Shown here: positions 27,881 to 36,088 of the stretch, in pieces | How the letters are laid out: every line of letters starts with the position of its first letter | Position numbering within the stretch: the stretch's first letter is position 1 | NCBI GenBank assembly: GCA_943789455.1 | Contig: CALSUE010000004.1 | Coordinates: 1 to 59,569, forward strand | Length of the DNA stretch: 59,569 nt | Direction of reading: 5' to 3' | Origin: an uncultured Flavobacteriaceae bacterium | GTDB taxonomy: Bacteria; Bacteroidota; Bacteroidia; Flavobacteriales; Flavobacteriaceae | Program-made: the position numbers and the translations under genes | The notes under the pieces: generated by a model | The model's database searches: none | Seen by the model: the letters and a program-made list of their open reading frames with translations, nothing else | Told to the model about the DNA's origin: nothing

Positions 27881-27919
27881 TATCCCCAAGAATAATTTAT
27901 TGTTTTTGGGGATATTTTT
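27881..27919 (+). terminator. Terminator after tRNA-Arg
   Basis: Stem TATCCCCAA pairing with TTGGGGATA around an A/T-rich loop, followed by a T run. It ends the YqeY-tRNA transcript. Confidence 0.8.
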
Positions 27920-27959
27920 TTGAGTTTAAATAATTACCTCCTTCAAAAATATGAATCTG

Positions 27960-28259
27960 TCAGTTTTGATCTTTATTGAACGCTTTTCCAAAAGAGGATG
28001 CTATTAATCCAGTTGGAACAGCAATCAAACCTAGTCCAAGAAAAATTACTATGGATGAAAAGATCTTTCCGCCTAGGGTTATTGGATAAACATCCCCGTA
28101 ACCAACAGTGGTCAATGTTGCAACCGACCACCAAATCGAATGGAAAATTGATTTAAAATTTTCTGGTTGGGCTTCATTTTCAAAAAAATATATTCCAACT
28201 GCTGAAAAATATAGCAAAAACACACAAGCAACAGAAAAAATAATTAATTCATTTTTCAC
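27960..28259 (-). pseudogene. Potassium channel pore domain, probably truncated at the N-terminus
   Basis: A 99-residue stretch with two transmembrane helices around a perfect K+ selectivity filter (SVATLTTVGYGDVYP). Flavobacterial homologues I recall have a voltage-sensor-like region of about 150 residues in front, continuing through an xDVKxELxIF junction; here an in-frame TAA lies five codons upstream of the GTG, and no frame upstream continues the protein. It may be a decayed gene or a functional two-helix channel of the KcsA type. Since the pore region itself is undamaged, a working short channel cannot be excluded. Confidence 0.6.
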
Positions 28260-28376
28260 ATCTATGAAAGCTTACCCCCCACTTATATGGAGTGCGAAAT
28301 TTCCCTATTTACAACGATTGACTGACTTTTGTTATAGTTGTATTTTGGGAGCAATTATTAATTAAAAAAAATTATT

Positions 28377-28919
28377 ATGAAAAAATTAAGAAAACTCTTT
28401 TTATTATTGTTAGCTTGTTTGGTTTTATTTCAGTCTTGTGATGAAACAGATATTACAACTAGTCATAAACTGGAAGCTAAAGGTGTTGTGAATTTTGATT
28501 TAAATTCTAAGCAACTGTCCCTAACAAATATTAACAAATCAAATGAAAATCAACATTCAATAAATCATATATTAACTTTTGACTCACAAATACATTCTTT
28601 TAATTCCCAAGAAGAATATGAATCATTTTTGTTGGAAAACATAAATGAATTAAATGGTATGTATGAGGTTTTTATTGACAATGAGATTGTATATAGTGTC
28701 CAAATAGTAAACGGCGAAAAAATCGATGCAATTATATATGAGTCTTCTTCAAATAGAAGTTTGAGTTGTACATTTGCTGAAGTAAAAGCTTGTGCAGTTG
28801 AAAGAATTCATAATCAAAATGTGTGGGATATGACATTTTGTATTTTAGAAGGTTTTGGATGCGTTGTAGACCATTATGGTTCTTGTGCAGTTGATTTATG
28901 TTTTAACCAAGAAGAATAA
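28377..28919 (+). CDS. Cys-rich lipoprotein of unknown function
   Basis: A 180-residue predicted lipoprotein: leader MKKLRKLFLLLLACLVLFQSC with lipobox FQSC (Cys21). The middle is Asn/Ser-rich. The last 50 residues contain seven Cys (SCTFAEVKACAVERIHNQ, then TFCILEGFGCVVDH, GSCAVDLC), which probably form disulfides outside the cytoplasm. No family is recognised. The DUF805 gene follows six bases later. Confidence 0.65.
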   Translation: MKKLRKLFLLLLACLVLFQSCDETDITTSHKLEAKGVVNFDLNSKQLSLTNINKSNENQHSINHILTFDSQIHSFNSQEEYESFLLENINELNGMYEVFIDNEIVYSVQIVNGEKIDAIIYESSSNRSLSCTFAEVKACAVERIHNQNVWDMTFCILEGFGCVVDHYGSCAVDLCFNQEE

Positions 28920-28925
28920 GTAATT

Positions 28926-29234
28926 ATGAAATATTATCTATTAGCATTTAAAAATATTTTTAACTTTAAAAGTGAATCAACAATAATCGAATTTTGGTCT
29001 TTTTTTATAGTTAACGCCATCGTATCTTTTCTTTTTACAGTAATTATTAAAATATTATTAGAGGACACTATAATATTGCCTTTATACAGAATCATAACTT
29101 TTTTAGTTTTATTTTCTATCGGATTTAGAAGACTCAAAAATGCAGGCTTTAACGGTTGGTTATTTATAATTCCTATCGTCAATCTTATACTTGCTTTTTT
29201 TCCTGAAAAAAGAGTTAAGAAATCAGAATCATAA
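28926..29234 (+). CDS. DUF805 membrane protein
   Basis: A 102-residue inner-membrane protein with about three hydrophobic helices. DUF805 signatures are present: IIEFWSFFIVN near residue 20 and FRRLKNAGFNGWLFIIP near residue 70, where the family has the R-R-x-x-D/N-x-G-x-S/N-G-W pattern. The biochemical role of DUF805 is unknown. It directly follows the Cys-rich lipoprotein and is probably co-expressed. Confidence 0.85.
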   Translation: MKYYLLAFKNIFNFKSESTIIEFWSFFIVNAIVSFLFTVIIKILLEDTIILPLYRIITFLVLFSIGFRRLKNAGFNGWLFIIPIVNLILAFFPEKRVKKSES

Positions 29235-29255
29235 CCTAATATAACTACTAGGGGT

Positions 29256-29354
29256 CTAAAAAATTTTATTATGCTGCACTAGAAGACTGATAACTATAAC
29301 AGTTACAGAAAGGATAAAAACTCCTACTATTAAAAACTTGATGAATCGTAACAC
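29256..29354 (-). other. Possible 32-residue membrane peptide (very uncertain)
   Basis: An antiparallel frame opening with GTG at 29354 encodes MLRFIKFLIVGVFILSVTVI followed by a short polar tail ending HNKIF. It is a single transmembrane helix with a basic start, the shape of small membrane peptides and of type I toxins. The intergenic space from 29235 to 29461 holds nothing else that I can identify. There is no independent support for expression, and AT-rich DNA gives hydrophobic frames by chance. Confidence 0.15.
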
Positions 29355-29461
29355 AACTAAATATAGTAAAAATTAACAAAATTATCAGGCACATTTAATC
29401 TCTGTAAGAACCCATGACTTCTTTATTCAGTTTATAACTGTTTTATCATTATATTTGGATT

Positions 29462-29656
29462 ATGAATGATAAAAAGTACTGGACTTTATTTGTTGTATCC
29501 CTTTTTTCTTTAGGTTATGGAGTAGTTGCTTATGGATCTTCTGAAATTTTTTTAAGACCAGTAGAACAAGCATTTATATGCATCTGTATAGCAATCTTTC
29601 TAATAATTAATGTCTTTCTTTGGAAGCATAATTTTTTTAGAAGAAACGATCAATAA
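29462..29656 (+). CDS. Small membrane protein of unknown function
   Basis: A 64-residue protein with two hydrophobic helices (about 8-25 and 35-53) and a positively charged end (WKHNFFRRNDQ). The Lys/Arg pattern places both ends in the cytoplasm. No family recognised. It lies alone between DUF805 and another 64-residue membrane protein, each with an ATG start and separate spacing. Confidence 0.45.
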   Translation: MNDKKYWTLFVVSLFSLGYGVVAYGSSEIFLRPVEQAFICICIAIFLIINVFLWKHNFFRRNDQ

Positions 29657-29692
29657 AAAATTTACTATACTTTAAATAAATTAGCAGCTAAC

Positions 29693-29887
29693 ATGTCTGA
29701 AAACAACAGCAAGTCATATAAATACATATCTGTTTTTGCAGTAGCAATTCTATTAATAGATAGAACTATTCGTAAAGTTTTCGATATTGATCTTATGCCA
29801 AAATATGCAAAATTATTCTTGATAATTATAGCCTTAATGTTTGGAGCTATTTATTGGTTCAAGAAAGATAAAAACATAGCTAAATAG
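29693..29887 (+). CDS. Small membrane protein of unknown function
   Basis: A 64-residue protein with two hydrophobic helices (about 10-24 and 41-55), a polar head (MSENNSKSYKY) and a basic tail (WFKKDKNIAK). Its similarity in size and layout to the gene just upstream suggests a related role, but the sequences are not obviously homologous. No family recognised. Confidence 0.45.
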   Translation: MSENNSKSYKYISVFAVAILLIDRTIRKVFDIDLMPKYAKLFLIIIALMFGAIYWFKKDKNIAK

Positions 29888-30048
29888 CTAATTATACACT
29901 ACACACAGAAAAAGTTCTAGCGGGTCTTGAGAGCGCTCTACTTCAATTTATTATTCTTTTATCCAATATGAAATAAATATTTCCCCATAAATGGGTATTG
30001 ACAGTGTTTTTTTGTTTTTATAGGTTTGTAAAAAAAAATCTAAATGCA

Positions 30049-30309
30049 ATGAAAGACTTTAATTTAAAATATAAACATTTGTCCTATGAGGAATTTTTTG
30101 ATCACATAACTGAGTTAGGGAATAACTCTTTTGAAGAAAAATTAACTAGAAGTATATTAATATACGAGGATGATCTCAATACTTTATGTTCTGAAACCTT
30201 AATAAATCTAAAAACATTACTAAAACAATTTAAACCATTAGATAAGAATCTGAAAATGAAAGTTTTAGAATGGTTAAAAGGAATTCAAATTGCCTTGGGT
30301 AATAAATAA
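30049..30309 (+). CDS. Small helical protein of unknown function
   Basis: An 86-residue soluble protein, charged and probably all-helical, starting MKDFNLKYKHLSYEEFFDHI and ending LKGIQIALGNK. The frame is open from TTG 29998, but that extension is a Phe-rich stretch with no merit; ATG 30049 is preferred. No family recognised. It sits at the end of the accessory patch downstream of tRNA-Arg. Confidence 0.45.
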   Translation: MKDFNLKYKHLSYEEFFDHITELGNNSFEEKLTRSILIYEDDLNTLCSETLINLKTLLKQFKPLDKNLKMKVLEWLKGIQIALGNK

Positions 30310-30423
30310 AATTTAGAGTTTATTATTCTTTTAATAAAGTTAAAATAGAATTAAAATATTTTTTAATTTAAATACCTTTTGTGCTGATATAGACTTTATA
30401 ACTCAAAATTTTAATCTTTATTT

Positions 30424-30454
30424 TTTGTATTAACTAAAAAATAAACTAGTTTTG
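30424..30454 (+). promoter_or_regulatory. Strong promoter (TTTG-N19-TAGTTTTG) for the T9SS cargo gene
   Basis: TTTG at 30424-30427 and TAGTTTTG at 30447-30454, separated by exactly 19 bases: the best promoter match found in the window. Transcription should start near 30460, about 25 bases before the ATG. Confidence 0.75.
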
Positions 30455-30468
30455 TTACAAATTGTAAC
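30454..30468. promoter_or_regulatory. Perfect palindrome at the predicted transcription start
   Basis: GTTACAA-A-TTGTAAC, a perfect 7-bp inverted repeat with one-base spacer, beginning at the last base of the -7 box. The size, symmetry and place are those of a repressor operator. The regulator is unknown. Confidence 0.5.
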
Positions 30469-30484
30469 CCCTAAATAAAGAAAA

Positions 30485-32053
30485 ATGAATAAAATATTGG
30501 CAATATTCTTCATAGCCTTTAGCTCTAGTATAGCAGCTCAATCAAATCTCAAGGTTAAAAGTAATAATTCTCTAACAGTTTTAGAAGGCTCAAATATAGA
30601 AGTTATTGGAAATTTCGAAAGTGAATCCAATGCTGATGTTGTTCTTAAGAGTGGAGCTTCAATAATTGTTAGTGGAACTAAAACCGGAAACATTACCTAC
30701 AAAAGAAATTTACTTACAGATAGTTATTTTCTAGTTTCTCCTCCCGTATCTGGCCAAGATTATGATGATACTTTTGTTTCAACCAATGGGATAGCTCAGA
30801 ACATTCCAAATAATCTTAACGCCATAGGGACATACACAACTTCCTCTAATACTTGGGATTATATGACTATAGGTGAATCAAATCTTTCATTTAGTTCTGG
30901 TGTTGGATATTCCGTGAAAAGAACAACAGGGACTGGTGCCGGAGAAATCCCTTTTACTGGAGAAATCGCTGGAGATTTAGAAACTCAAGACGGTGGTGTT
31001 AATTTTACATTGATTTACGACTCGAGTTCTTCACCTGACAACGATGATCAATACCTCGGTTATAACTGGAATTTAGTTGGAAACCCTTATCCAGCCTACA
31101 TTAAGAATTCTGAATTTTTAGATTCAAATTCTTCAAATATCCTTGCTACCATTTGGTCATGGGATTCAGCAAATGAAACTTATGACGATAGAGTGAGTAA
31201 CATTCCTAATTCTGAAAATGGAAACTTTCCGATTGCTCCAGGGCAAGGTTTCTTTGTGAGATCAAGTGCATCAGGAGCTATCAACTTTCCAGAAGCAGAC
31301 CAATATCATCAAATCGAAATTGGAGGAGAAGATACTTTTGAAAGAACCACAACTCCTTTAACCAGCATTAAATTAATTATAAACAACGGCTCTTCTTACA
31401 ATAGGTATTGTGATGTTTATTATTTAGACGATGTAACCTTAGGGTTTGATAACGGGTATGAAGGTCAAATATTTGGTGGTGGTGGAAACGCCAATTCTCT
31501 AGCCATCTATACTCAATTACTCGATGATAATGAAGGAGTTAACTACCAAACACAAGCATTACCAAACACTAATTATGAGGGTATGGTTGTGCCTGTAGGA
31601 GTAGATGCGCTAGCAGATGCTGTGATTAATATTTCAGCAGTTGGAACTAATTTTCCTGCAAACATCAATGTTTTCCTAGAAGATAAACAAGAAAACACAT
31701 TTACACGATTAGACAATACTTCTAACTTTTCAACTACTCTTTCAACTAATTTAAATGGTACTGGCCGTTTTTATTTACATACAACATCAGCTAGTCTTAG
31801 TACTGGTAATGTTTTAGGCAACAACCCAGTAAGCATATTTACTACTTCAAGAGACAATGTACGTATTGTAGGAGTTCAAAGTGGTTCTGCAAACGTTCAA
31901 ATGTTTAATATTCTTGGAAAGCAAGTACTCAATACTTCTTTTGAAGGAAGTGGTTCGAATGATATTAATTTACCTATTCTTAGTAGTGGAGTATATATTG
32001 TACAAGTTAAAAATGAATCAGGAACGATTAACAAAAAAGTGGTAATTGAATAA
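30485..32053 (+). CDS. T9SS type A sorting-domain protein
   Basis: Secreted protein of 522 residues exported by Sec and then across the outer membrane by type IX secretion. It has a signal peptide ending SSIAAQ (about residue 19), a beta-rich opening region ending in GNITYKRNL, a large body with YNWNLVGNPYPAYIKNSEF, and a C-terminal type A sorting domain of about 75 residues (VQMFNILGKQVLNTS ... GVYIVQVKNESGTINKKVVI). It is a paralogue of the protein at 52821-54401, sharing these landmarks throughout. Its biochemical function is unknown. Confidence 0.88.
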   Translation: MNKILAIFFIAFSSSIAAQSNLKVKSNNSLTVLEGSNIEVIGNFESESNADVVLKSGASIIVSGTKTGNITYKRNLLTDSYFLVSPPVSGQDYDDTFVSTNGIAQNIPNNLNAIGTYTTSSNTWDYMTIGESNLSFSSGVGYSVKRTTGTGAGEIPFTGEIAGDLETQDGGVNFTLIYDSSSSPDNDDQYLGYNWNLVGNPYPAYIKNSEFLDSNSSNILATIWSWDSANETYDDRVSNIPNSENGNFPIAPGQGFFVRSSASGAINFPEADQYHQIEIGGEDTFERTTTPLTSIKLIINNGSSYNRYCDVYYLDDVTLGFDNGYEGQIFGGGGNANSLAIYTQLLDDNEGVNYQTQALPNTNYEGMVVPVGVDALADAVINISAVGTNFPANINVFLEDKQENTFTRLDNTSNFSTTLSTNLNGTGRFYLHTTSASLSTGNVLGNNPVSIFTTSRDNVRIVGVQSGSANVQMFNILGKQVLNTSFEGSGSNDINLPILSSGVYIVQVKNESGTINKKVVIE

Positions 32054-32082
32054 TAAGTAGTATTTAATTTAGATAATTGTTT

Positions 32083-32113
32083 AAAAAAACCTCCAGAATG
32101 GAGGTTTTTTTTT
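32083..32113 (+). terminator. Terminator after the T9SS cargo gene
   Basis: Stem AAAAAACCTCC pairing with GGAGGTTTTTT, loop AGAAT, followed by a T run. Being symmetrical with A and T runs, it may also serve the convergent minus-strand gene. Confidence 0.88.
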
Positions 32114-32155
32114 GTTAAAATAGAGGGTAGATGAATTTATAAGTATAGTATAATT

Positions 32156-32902
32156 CTAGTTCATATTTGCTGGAGAACTAAGTTCAGGAATTAGTACTTG
32201 ATGTCTGATCATTCTTCCATTAGGCATAAGACTTTCGTCAACTTTTTTAGAGTCTTGCTCATATGCATCCTTTCCAAAAAGTTCATCATATTTAGCAATC
32301 ATATCTTTAAGTGGTTTACCATAATCATTGCTCTGCCCTGTAAAGTTTTTATGGTGAAACCTAACTTGAACCATATTTCCGTCACAACCAGAATTACAAT
32401 ACAATACATTCATATTTTGTTCAAAATTTGATGCTACCATTGCTTTTTTTACACGTTCTCTAAACCTCCAAAAGTCTTGTTCTCCAGAGTCTTTATAGTT
32501 ATAGTAGATAATTCTTCGGTGGTTTACCCTTTCTTTATTTTCATTATAATAAGACATATTTTCATTCATAGACCACATATAGTTTCCAGTAGACTTGTGT
32601 AATGAACCTACTTTTTTCCACCACCATTTATTTCCCTCTGTGTCAACTTTATCTAACTCTTGTATAGAGTCTGAAACCTGCATTCGTATAAAGTTTTGTG
32701 CATTTTTCCCTGTTAAAATTTGAAAAGTTAAGTATCTAGCTTGCCCTTTTTTACTGTTGTAAAGTTTTGTTTTTTCAGCAACACCTTCCATGAATTCTTC
32801 CATGTTTTCTTGGTCTACTGTTAAAAGTCTAGATTGAATAATTTGTGCATTCATTGCTGTTACTGTCAAAATAAATGACAACATAAAAATAATTTTCTTC
32901 AT
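32156..32902 (-). CDS. Secreted protein of unknown function
   Basis: A 248-residue exported protein with a signal peptide ending TAMNAQ (about residue 19). The mature protein is polar and rich in Lys, Asn and Trp (EGNKWWWKKVGSLH). Two Cys in YCNSGCDGN may form a disulfide. The frame is open to 32944, but ATG 32902 begins the natural leader MKKIIFML. No family recognised; the two halves have a vaguely repeated layout (SRLLTVDQENMEEF and VRFHHKNFTGQ). It is not clustered with any other gene. Confidence 0.68.
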   Translation of the reverse strand: MKKIIFMLSFILTVTAMNAQIIQSRLLTVDQENMEEFMEGVAEKTKLYNSKKGQARYLTFQILTGKNAQNFIRMQVSDSIQELDKVDTEGNKWWWKKVGSLHKSTGNYMWSMNENMSYYNENKERVNHRRIIYYNYKDSGEQDFWRFRERVKKAMVASNFEQNMNVLYCNSGCDGNMVQVRFHHKNFTGQSNDYGKPLKDMIAKYDELFGKDAYEQDSKKVDESLMPNGRMIRHQVLIPELSSPANMN

Positions 32903-32932
32903 TGAATTGGTTTTAATAATTGTTAATAATAT

Positions 32933-32964
32933 CAAATATAACAATTATTAATTGCAATTTACAA
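32933..32964 (-). promoter_or_regulatory. Promoter for the secreted protein at 32156-32902
   Basis: On the minus strand, TTG (32962-32964) and TATATTTG (32933-32940) are separated by 21 bases, close to the Bacteroidota consensus. The ATG lies about 30 bases downstream of the -7 box. Confidence 0.45.
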
Positions 32965-33019
32965 CTATTTATTATTCAGTGTTTTTAAGTTGTTGTTAGC
33001 TAATGAAGATTTATAAAAA

Positions 33020-34378
33020 TTACGTCTTTAGTTGCTTTTCATTTTTTGACAAATAAGCATTTAAAATTCGTTGTATGTCTCTATTGTCTTTTTGAGGTTT
33101 TACATGAAGCAAATAATCTTCAGGAGAACTCAACTCTAAATTCTTATGTATATAGCCAAAACCTTGATAAATTCCATTTAGAATTAAAACAAACCCAATC
33201 TCTTTATCTGTCTTTCCATTTTCTTTAATAACCAAGTTTTCTGTCTGTAAACCCAACGATTTTATTGCTTTATGTACACGTTTATTATAGCTTACTATTG
33301 CTTCTTTTTCAGTGCAAACTCCTCTACATTGTTGTAATTGATAATGAAAACATGCATTCACATTGGTTTGTAAATGACAATATTTTGGACAGAGTTCAAA
33401 AGTTGAACATATTTTTTCTAATGTACTTCTACAGGCCGCCATGGAATAGAATTTCATGATTGGATTGGGAGTTAGCTTTAATCTATTAAAGGCCAAATGC
33501 AGTATCCCTTTTTGATCTTCATAGGAAAAAAGTCCAACAGCTTCACCTGCTTTTCGTTGTGCTCTATTAAATTTTGGGTACAGGTGTTTTATTTCTGATG
33601 ATTCATGTAAAAGAGCAATAAGTTCACCACCGGTTTCTGTGTATGAAATATCGGCTGTTTCAAGACACATTGTTCTTTCTTTTTTCTTCTTATCATAAAA
33701 ATGACTGATAACTCTTTGCTTTATATTATTGGCTTTTCCAACATATATAACTTCTTTTTGTTCATTTTTAAAGTAATAAACCCCGTGTCTTTCAGGTAAA
33801 CGATCTACCACTTGTTTATCCAATAAGGGTGGGAGTGTGGCTTCTCTAGACTTGGCATTTAAGAAGCTATTGATCGTAAATTTTTGATCTCTTTTAATTA
33901 ATCTTCTAAATAATTCTACTGTAGCTTCAGCATCTCCTTTTGCTCTGTGTCTTGCTGCAATTTCTATACCTTCAGCAGAACAGATATTTCCTAAACTATA
34001 GGATGCCAATCCAGGAATTATTTTACGTGAAAGTCTTACCGTACATAATTTTTTTCGTTTAAAGTCGAATCCTAAACTCTTAAATTCATCTCTAATAATA
34101 TTATAATCGAAGTTTACATTATGGGCCACAAAAACAGTGTCTTTAGTGATTTCTGCTACTTTTTTTGCAATCTCATAAAATTTTGGGGCTGTTCTTACCA
34201 TGGCCTCTGTAATGCCTGTAAGGTTAGTAATAAAATATGGAATTTTTTGTTCTGGGTTTACCAAGGAAGTAAACTCATCAATTATTTTTTCGCCATCAAA
34301 AATGAAGATTGAAATTTCTGTGATTTTCTGACCTTTGTACCCATTTCCAGTGGTCTCTATATCAACAACTGAGTACAA
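33020..34378 (-). CDS. DnaQ-like exonuclease fused to a GIY-YIG nuclease domain
   Basis: A 452-residue two-domain DNA repair-type protein. Residues 1-170 are a DEDDh 3'-5' exonuclease (MYSVVDIETTG with D6 and E8; VFVAHNVNFDYNII; HRAKGDAEAT). Residues 195-290 are a UvrC/Cho-type GIY-YIG domain (GVYYFKNEQKEVIYVGKANN). The rest has several Cys (CSTFELCPKYCHLQ, CRGVCTEKE). This fusion is known in Bacteroidota; incision near bulky lesions is the probable task. The start is TTG at 34378: it aligns with the family Met and no ATG is available. It follows rpe by two bases. Confidence 0.9.
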   Translation of the reverse strand: MYSVVDIETTGNGYKGQKITEISIFIFDGEKIIDEFTSLVNPEQKIPYFITNLTGITEAMVRTAPKFYEIAKKVAEITKDTVFVAHNVNFDYNIIRDEFKSLGFDFKRKKLCTVRLSRKIIPGLASYSLGNICSAEGIEIAARHRAKGDAEATVELFRRLIKRDQKFTINSFLNAKSREATLPPLLDKQVVDRLPERHGVYYFKNEQKEVIYVGKANNIKQRVISHFYDKKKKERTMCLETADISYTETGGELIALLHESSEIKHLYPKFNRAQRKAGEAVGLFSYEDQKGILHLAFNRLKLTPNPIMKFYSMAACRSTLEKICSTFELCPKYCHLQTNVNACFHYQLQQCRGVCTEKEAIVSYNKRVHKAIKSLGLQTENLVIKENGKTDKEIGFVLILNGIYQGFGYIHKNLELSSPEDYLLHVKPQKDNRDIQRILNAYLSKNEKQLKT

Positions 34379-34380
34379 GC

Positions 34381-35037
34381 TTATGCAATTTGATTTTTAA
34401 GATTAGCAATTGTTTCAGTAGGGTTCTCACTTTTAAAAACATAACTACCTGCTACCAAAACATCAGCACCAGCCCCTACAAGTTCATTGGCGTTTTTGTT
34501 GGTAACTCCTCCATCTATTTCTATCTGGCAATTAGATTCAGAAAATTCAATTAAATGTCTTAATTGAGACACTTTTTTATAAGTGTTTTCTATAAATGAT
34601 TGTCCTCCAAAACCAGGGTTTACACTCATAATACATACTAAATCTAAATCTGCAATAATATCTTCTAAAACTGCAACAGGTGTGTGTGGATTTAAAGCTA
34701 CCCCAGCTTTCATTCCGGAAGCTTTAATGGCTTGAACAGTTCTGTGAAGATGCGTGCATGCTTCGTAATGAACAGTTAATATTGTAGCTCCTAAATCAGC
34801 AAAAGTTTGAATGTACTGGTCAGGGTTTACAATCATCAAATGCACATCAATTGTTTTTGTAGCATGTTTAGTTATCGCTTTTAATACAGGCATGCCAAAT
34901 GAAATGTTAGGAACAAATACACCATCCATAATATCGATGTGAAACCAATCTGCTTCACTTGCATTCACCATTTCTATATCTCTTTGAAGATTAGCGAAGT
35001 CTGCTGCTAATATTGAAGGTGCTATTAGTTTACTCAT
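34381..35037 (-). CDS. rpe: Ribulose-phosphate 3-epimerase
   Basis: Interconverts ribulose 5-phosphate and xylulose 5-phosphate in the pentose phosphate pathway. The 218-residue TIM barrel has all family motifs: APSILAADFANL, HIDIMDGVFVPN, DVHLMIVNP, VMSVNPGFGGQ, and IEIDGGVTNKNA. Metal-binding His and Asp residues are in place. It lies between rpoD and the exonuclease gene on the same strand, separated from rpoD by a terminator. Confidence 0.98.
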   Translation of the reverse strand: MSKLIAPSILAADFANLQRDIEMVNASEADWFHIDIMDGVFVPNISFGMPVLKAITKHATKTIDVHLMIVNPDQYIQTFADLGATILTVHYEACTHLHRTVQAIKASGMKAGVALNPHTPVAVLEDIIADLDLVCIMSVNPGFGGQSFIENTYKKVSQLRHLIEFSESNCQIEIDGGVTNKNANELVGAGADVLVAGSYVFKSENPTETIANLKNQIA

Positions 35038-35087
35038 GATATAATGATATTTTATTTTTATGAAGTAAAAATAGGCATATTAAAAAG

Positions 35088-35117
35088 AAAACTCCTGAAG
35101 AAATTTCAGGAGTTTTT
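35088..35117 (-). terminator. Terminator after rpoD
   Basis: Perfect stem AAAACTCCTGAA against TTCAGGAGTTTT with a short loop and flanking A/T runs, between rpoD and rpe. Confidence 0.88.
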
Positions 35118-35137
35118 AATGTTTTATTGACAATGTT

Positions 35138-36001
35138 TTACCCAAGGTAAGTCATTAAAATTTTACTTCTTGAAGTGTGCTTTAATCTTCGTATTGCTTT
35201 TTCTTTAATTTGACGAACACGTTCACGGGTTAAATCAAATGTTTCACCAATTTCTTCTAAAGTCATGGGTTGATGCTCTCCCAATCCAAAATATAACTTT
35301 ACTACATCTGCCTCTCGAGGCGTTAGAGTTTCTAATGCTCTATTGATTTCTATACGTAAAGATTCATGTAATAACTTTCTGTCTGGGTTTGGTGATTCTC
35401 CAGAGTTTAAAACATCGTATAAATTAGAATCTTCTCCTTCTATTAAGGGTGCATCCATAGATACATGACGTCCAGAATTCTTCATGGATTCTTTTACGTC
35501 ATTAACAGTCATATCTAACTTCTTAGCAATCTCTTCAGCACTAGGAGGACGTTCATTTTCTTGTTCTAAGAAAGCAAACATTTTATTAATCTTATTTATA
35601 GATCCAATTTTGTTTAAAGGTAAACGAACGATACGAGATTGTTCTGCTAAAGCCTGTAATATAGACTGACGAATCCACCATACAGCATAAGAGATAAATT
35701 TAAAACCTCTAGTTTCATCAAAACGTTTTGCCGCCTTGATAAGCCCTAAATTACCTTCATTAATTAAATCAGGTAAAGTTAATCCTTGATTTTGATATTG
35801 TTTTGCAACAGATACTACAAATCGTAAGTTTGCTTTTGTTAATTTCTCTAGAGCAGTTTGATCGCCAGCTTTAATACGTTGTGCTAATTCAACCTCTTCA
35901 TCAGCAGTTATTAAATCTACTTTTCCTATTTCTTGTAAATATTTATCAAGTGAAGCAGTTTCTCTATTCGTTACTTGCTTTGTAATCTTAAGTTGTCTCA
36001 T
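35138..36001 (-). CDS. rpoD: Primary RNA polymerase sigma factor
   Basis: The 287-residue sigma-70 of the short form typical of Bacteroidota, lacking the long region 1.1 and the spacer of proteobacterial RpoD. Region 1.2 ([18 protein letters not shown]), region 2 ([49 protein letters not shown]), region 3, and region 4 with the helix-turn-helix [20 protein letters not shown] are all intact. It directs transcription from TTTG-N19-TAnnTTTG promoters such as those seen in this window. Confidence 0.97.
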   Translation of the reverse strand: MRQLKITKQVTNRETASLDKYLQEIGKVDLITADEEVELAQRIKAGDQTALEKLTKANLRFVVSVAKQYQNQGLTLPDLINEGNLGLIKAAKRFDETRGFKFISYAVWWIRQSILQALAEQSRIVRLPLNKIGSINKINKMFAFLEQENERPPSAEEIAKKLDMTVNDVKESMKNSGRHVSMDAPLIEGEDSNLYDVLNSGESPNPDRKLLHESLRIEINRALETLTPREADVVKLYFGLGEHQPMTLEEIGETFDLTRERVRQIKEKAIRRLKHTSRSKILMTYLG

Positions 36002-36088
36002 CTCTTTTCTAGGATTATATTAATTTCTTTGGTGGTATACTTATTATACGCAGAGGGAAGTAAAAATGTTACAAATATTTTATAAAAA

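Noticed and set aside
28108..28365. 85-residue plus-strand frame opposite the K+ channel
   Set aside because: Antisense shadow of the pore region with no recognisable features.
29888..29950. Short stem-like sequence with GAGCGCTC
   Set aside because: Considered as a tRNA fragment or attachment site, but it does not match the tRNA-Arg 3' end and has no partner copy.
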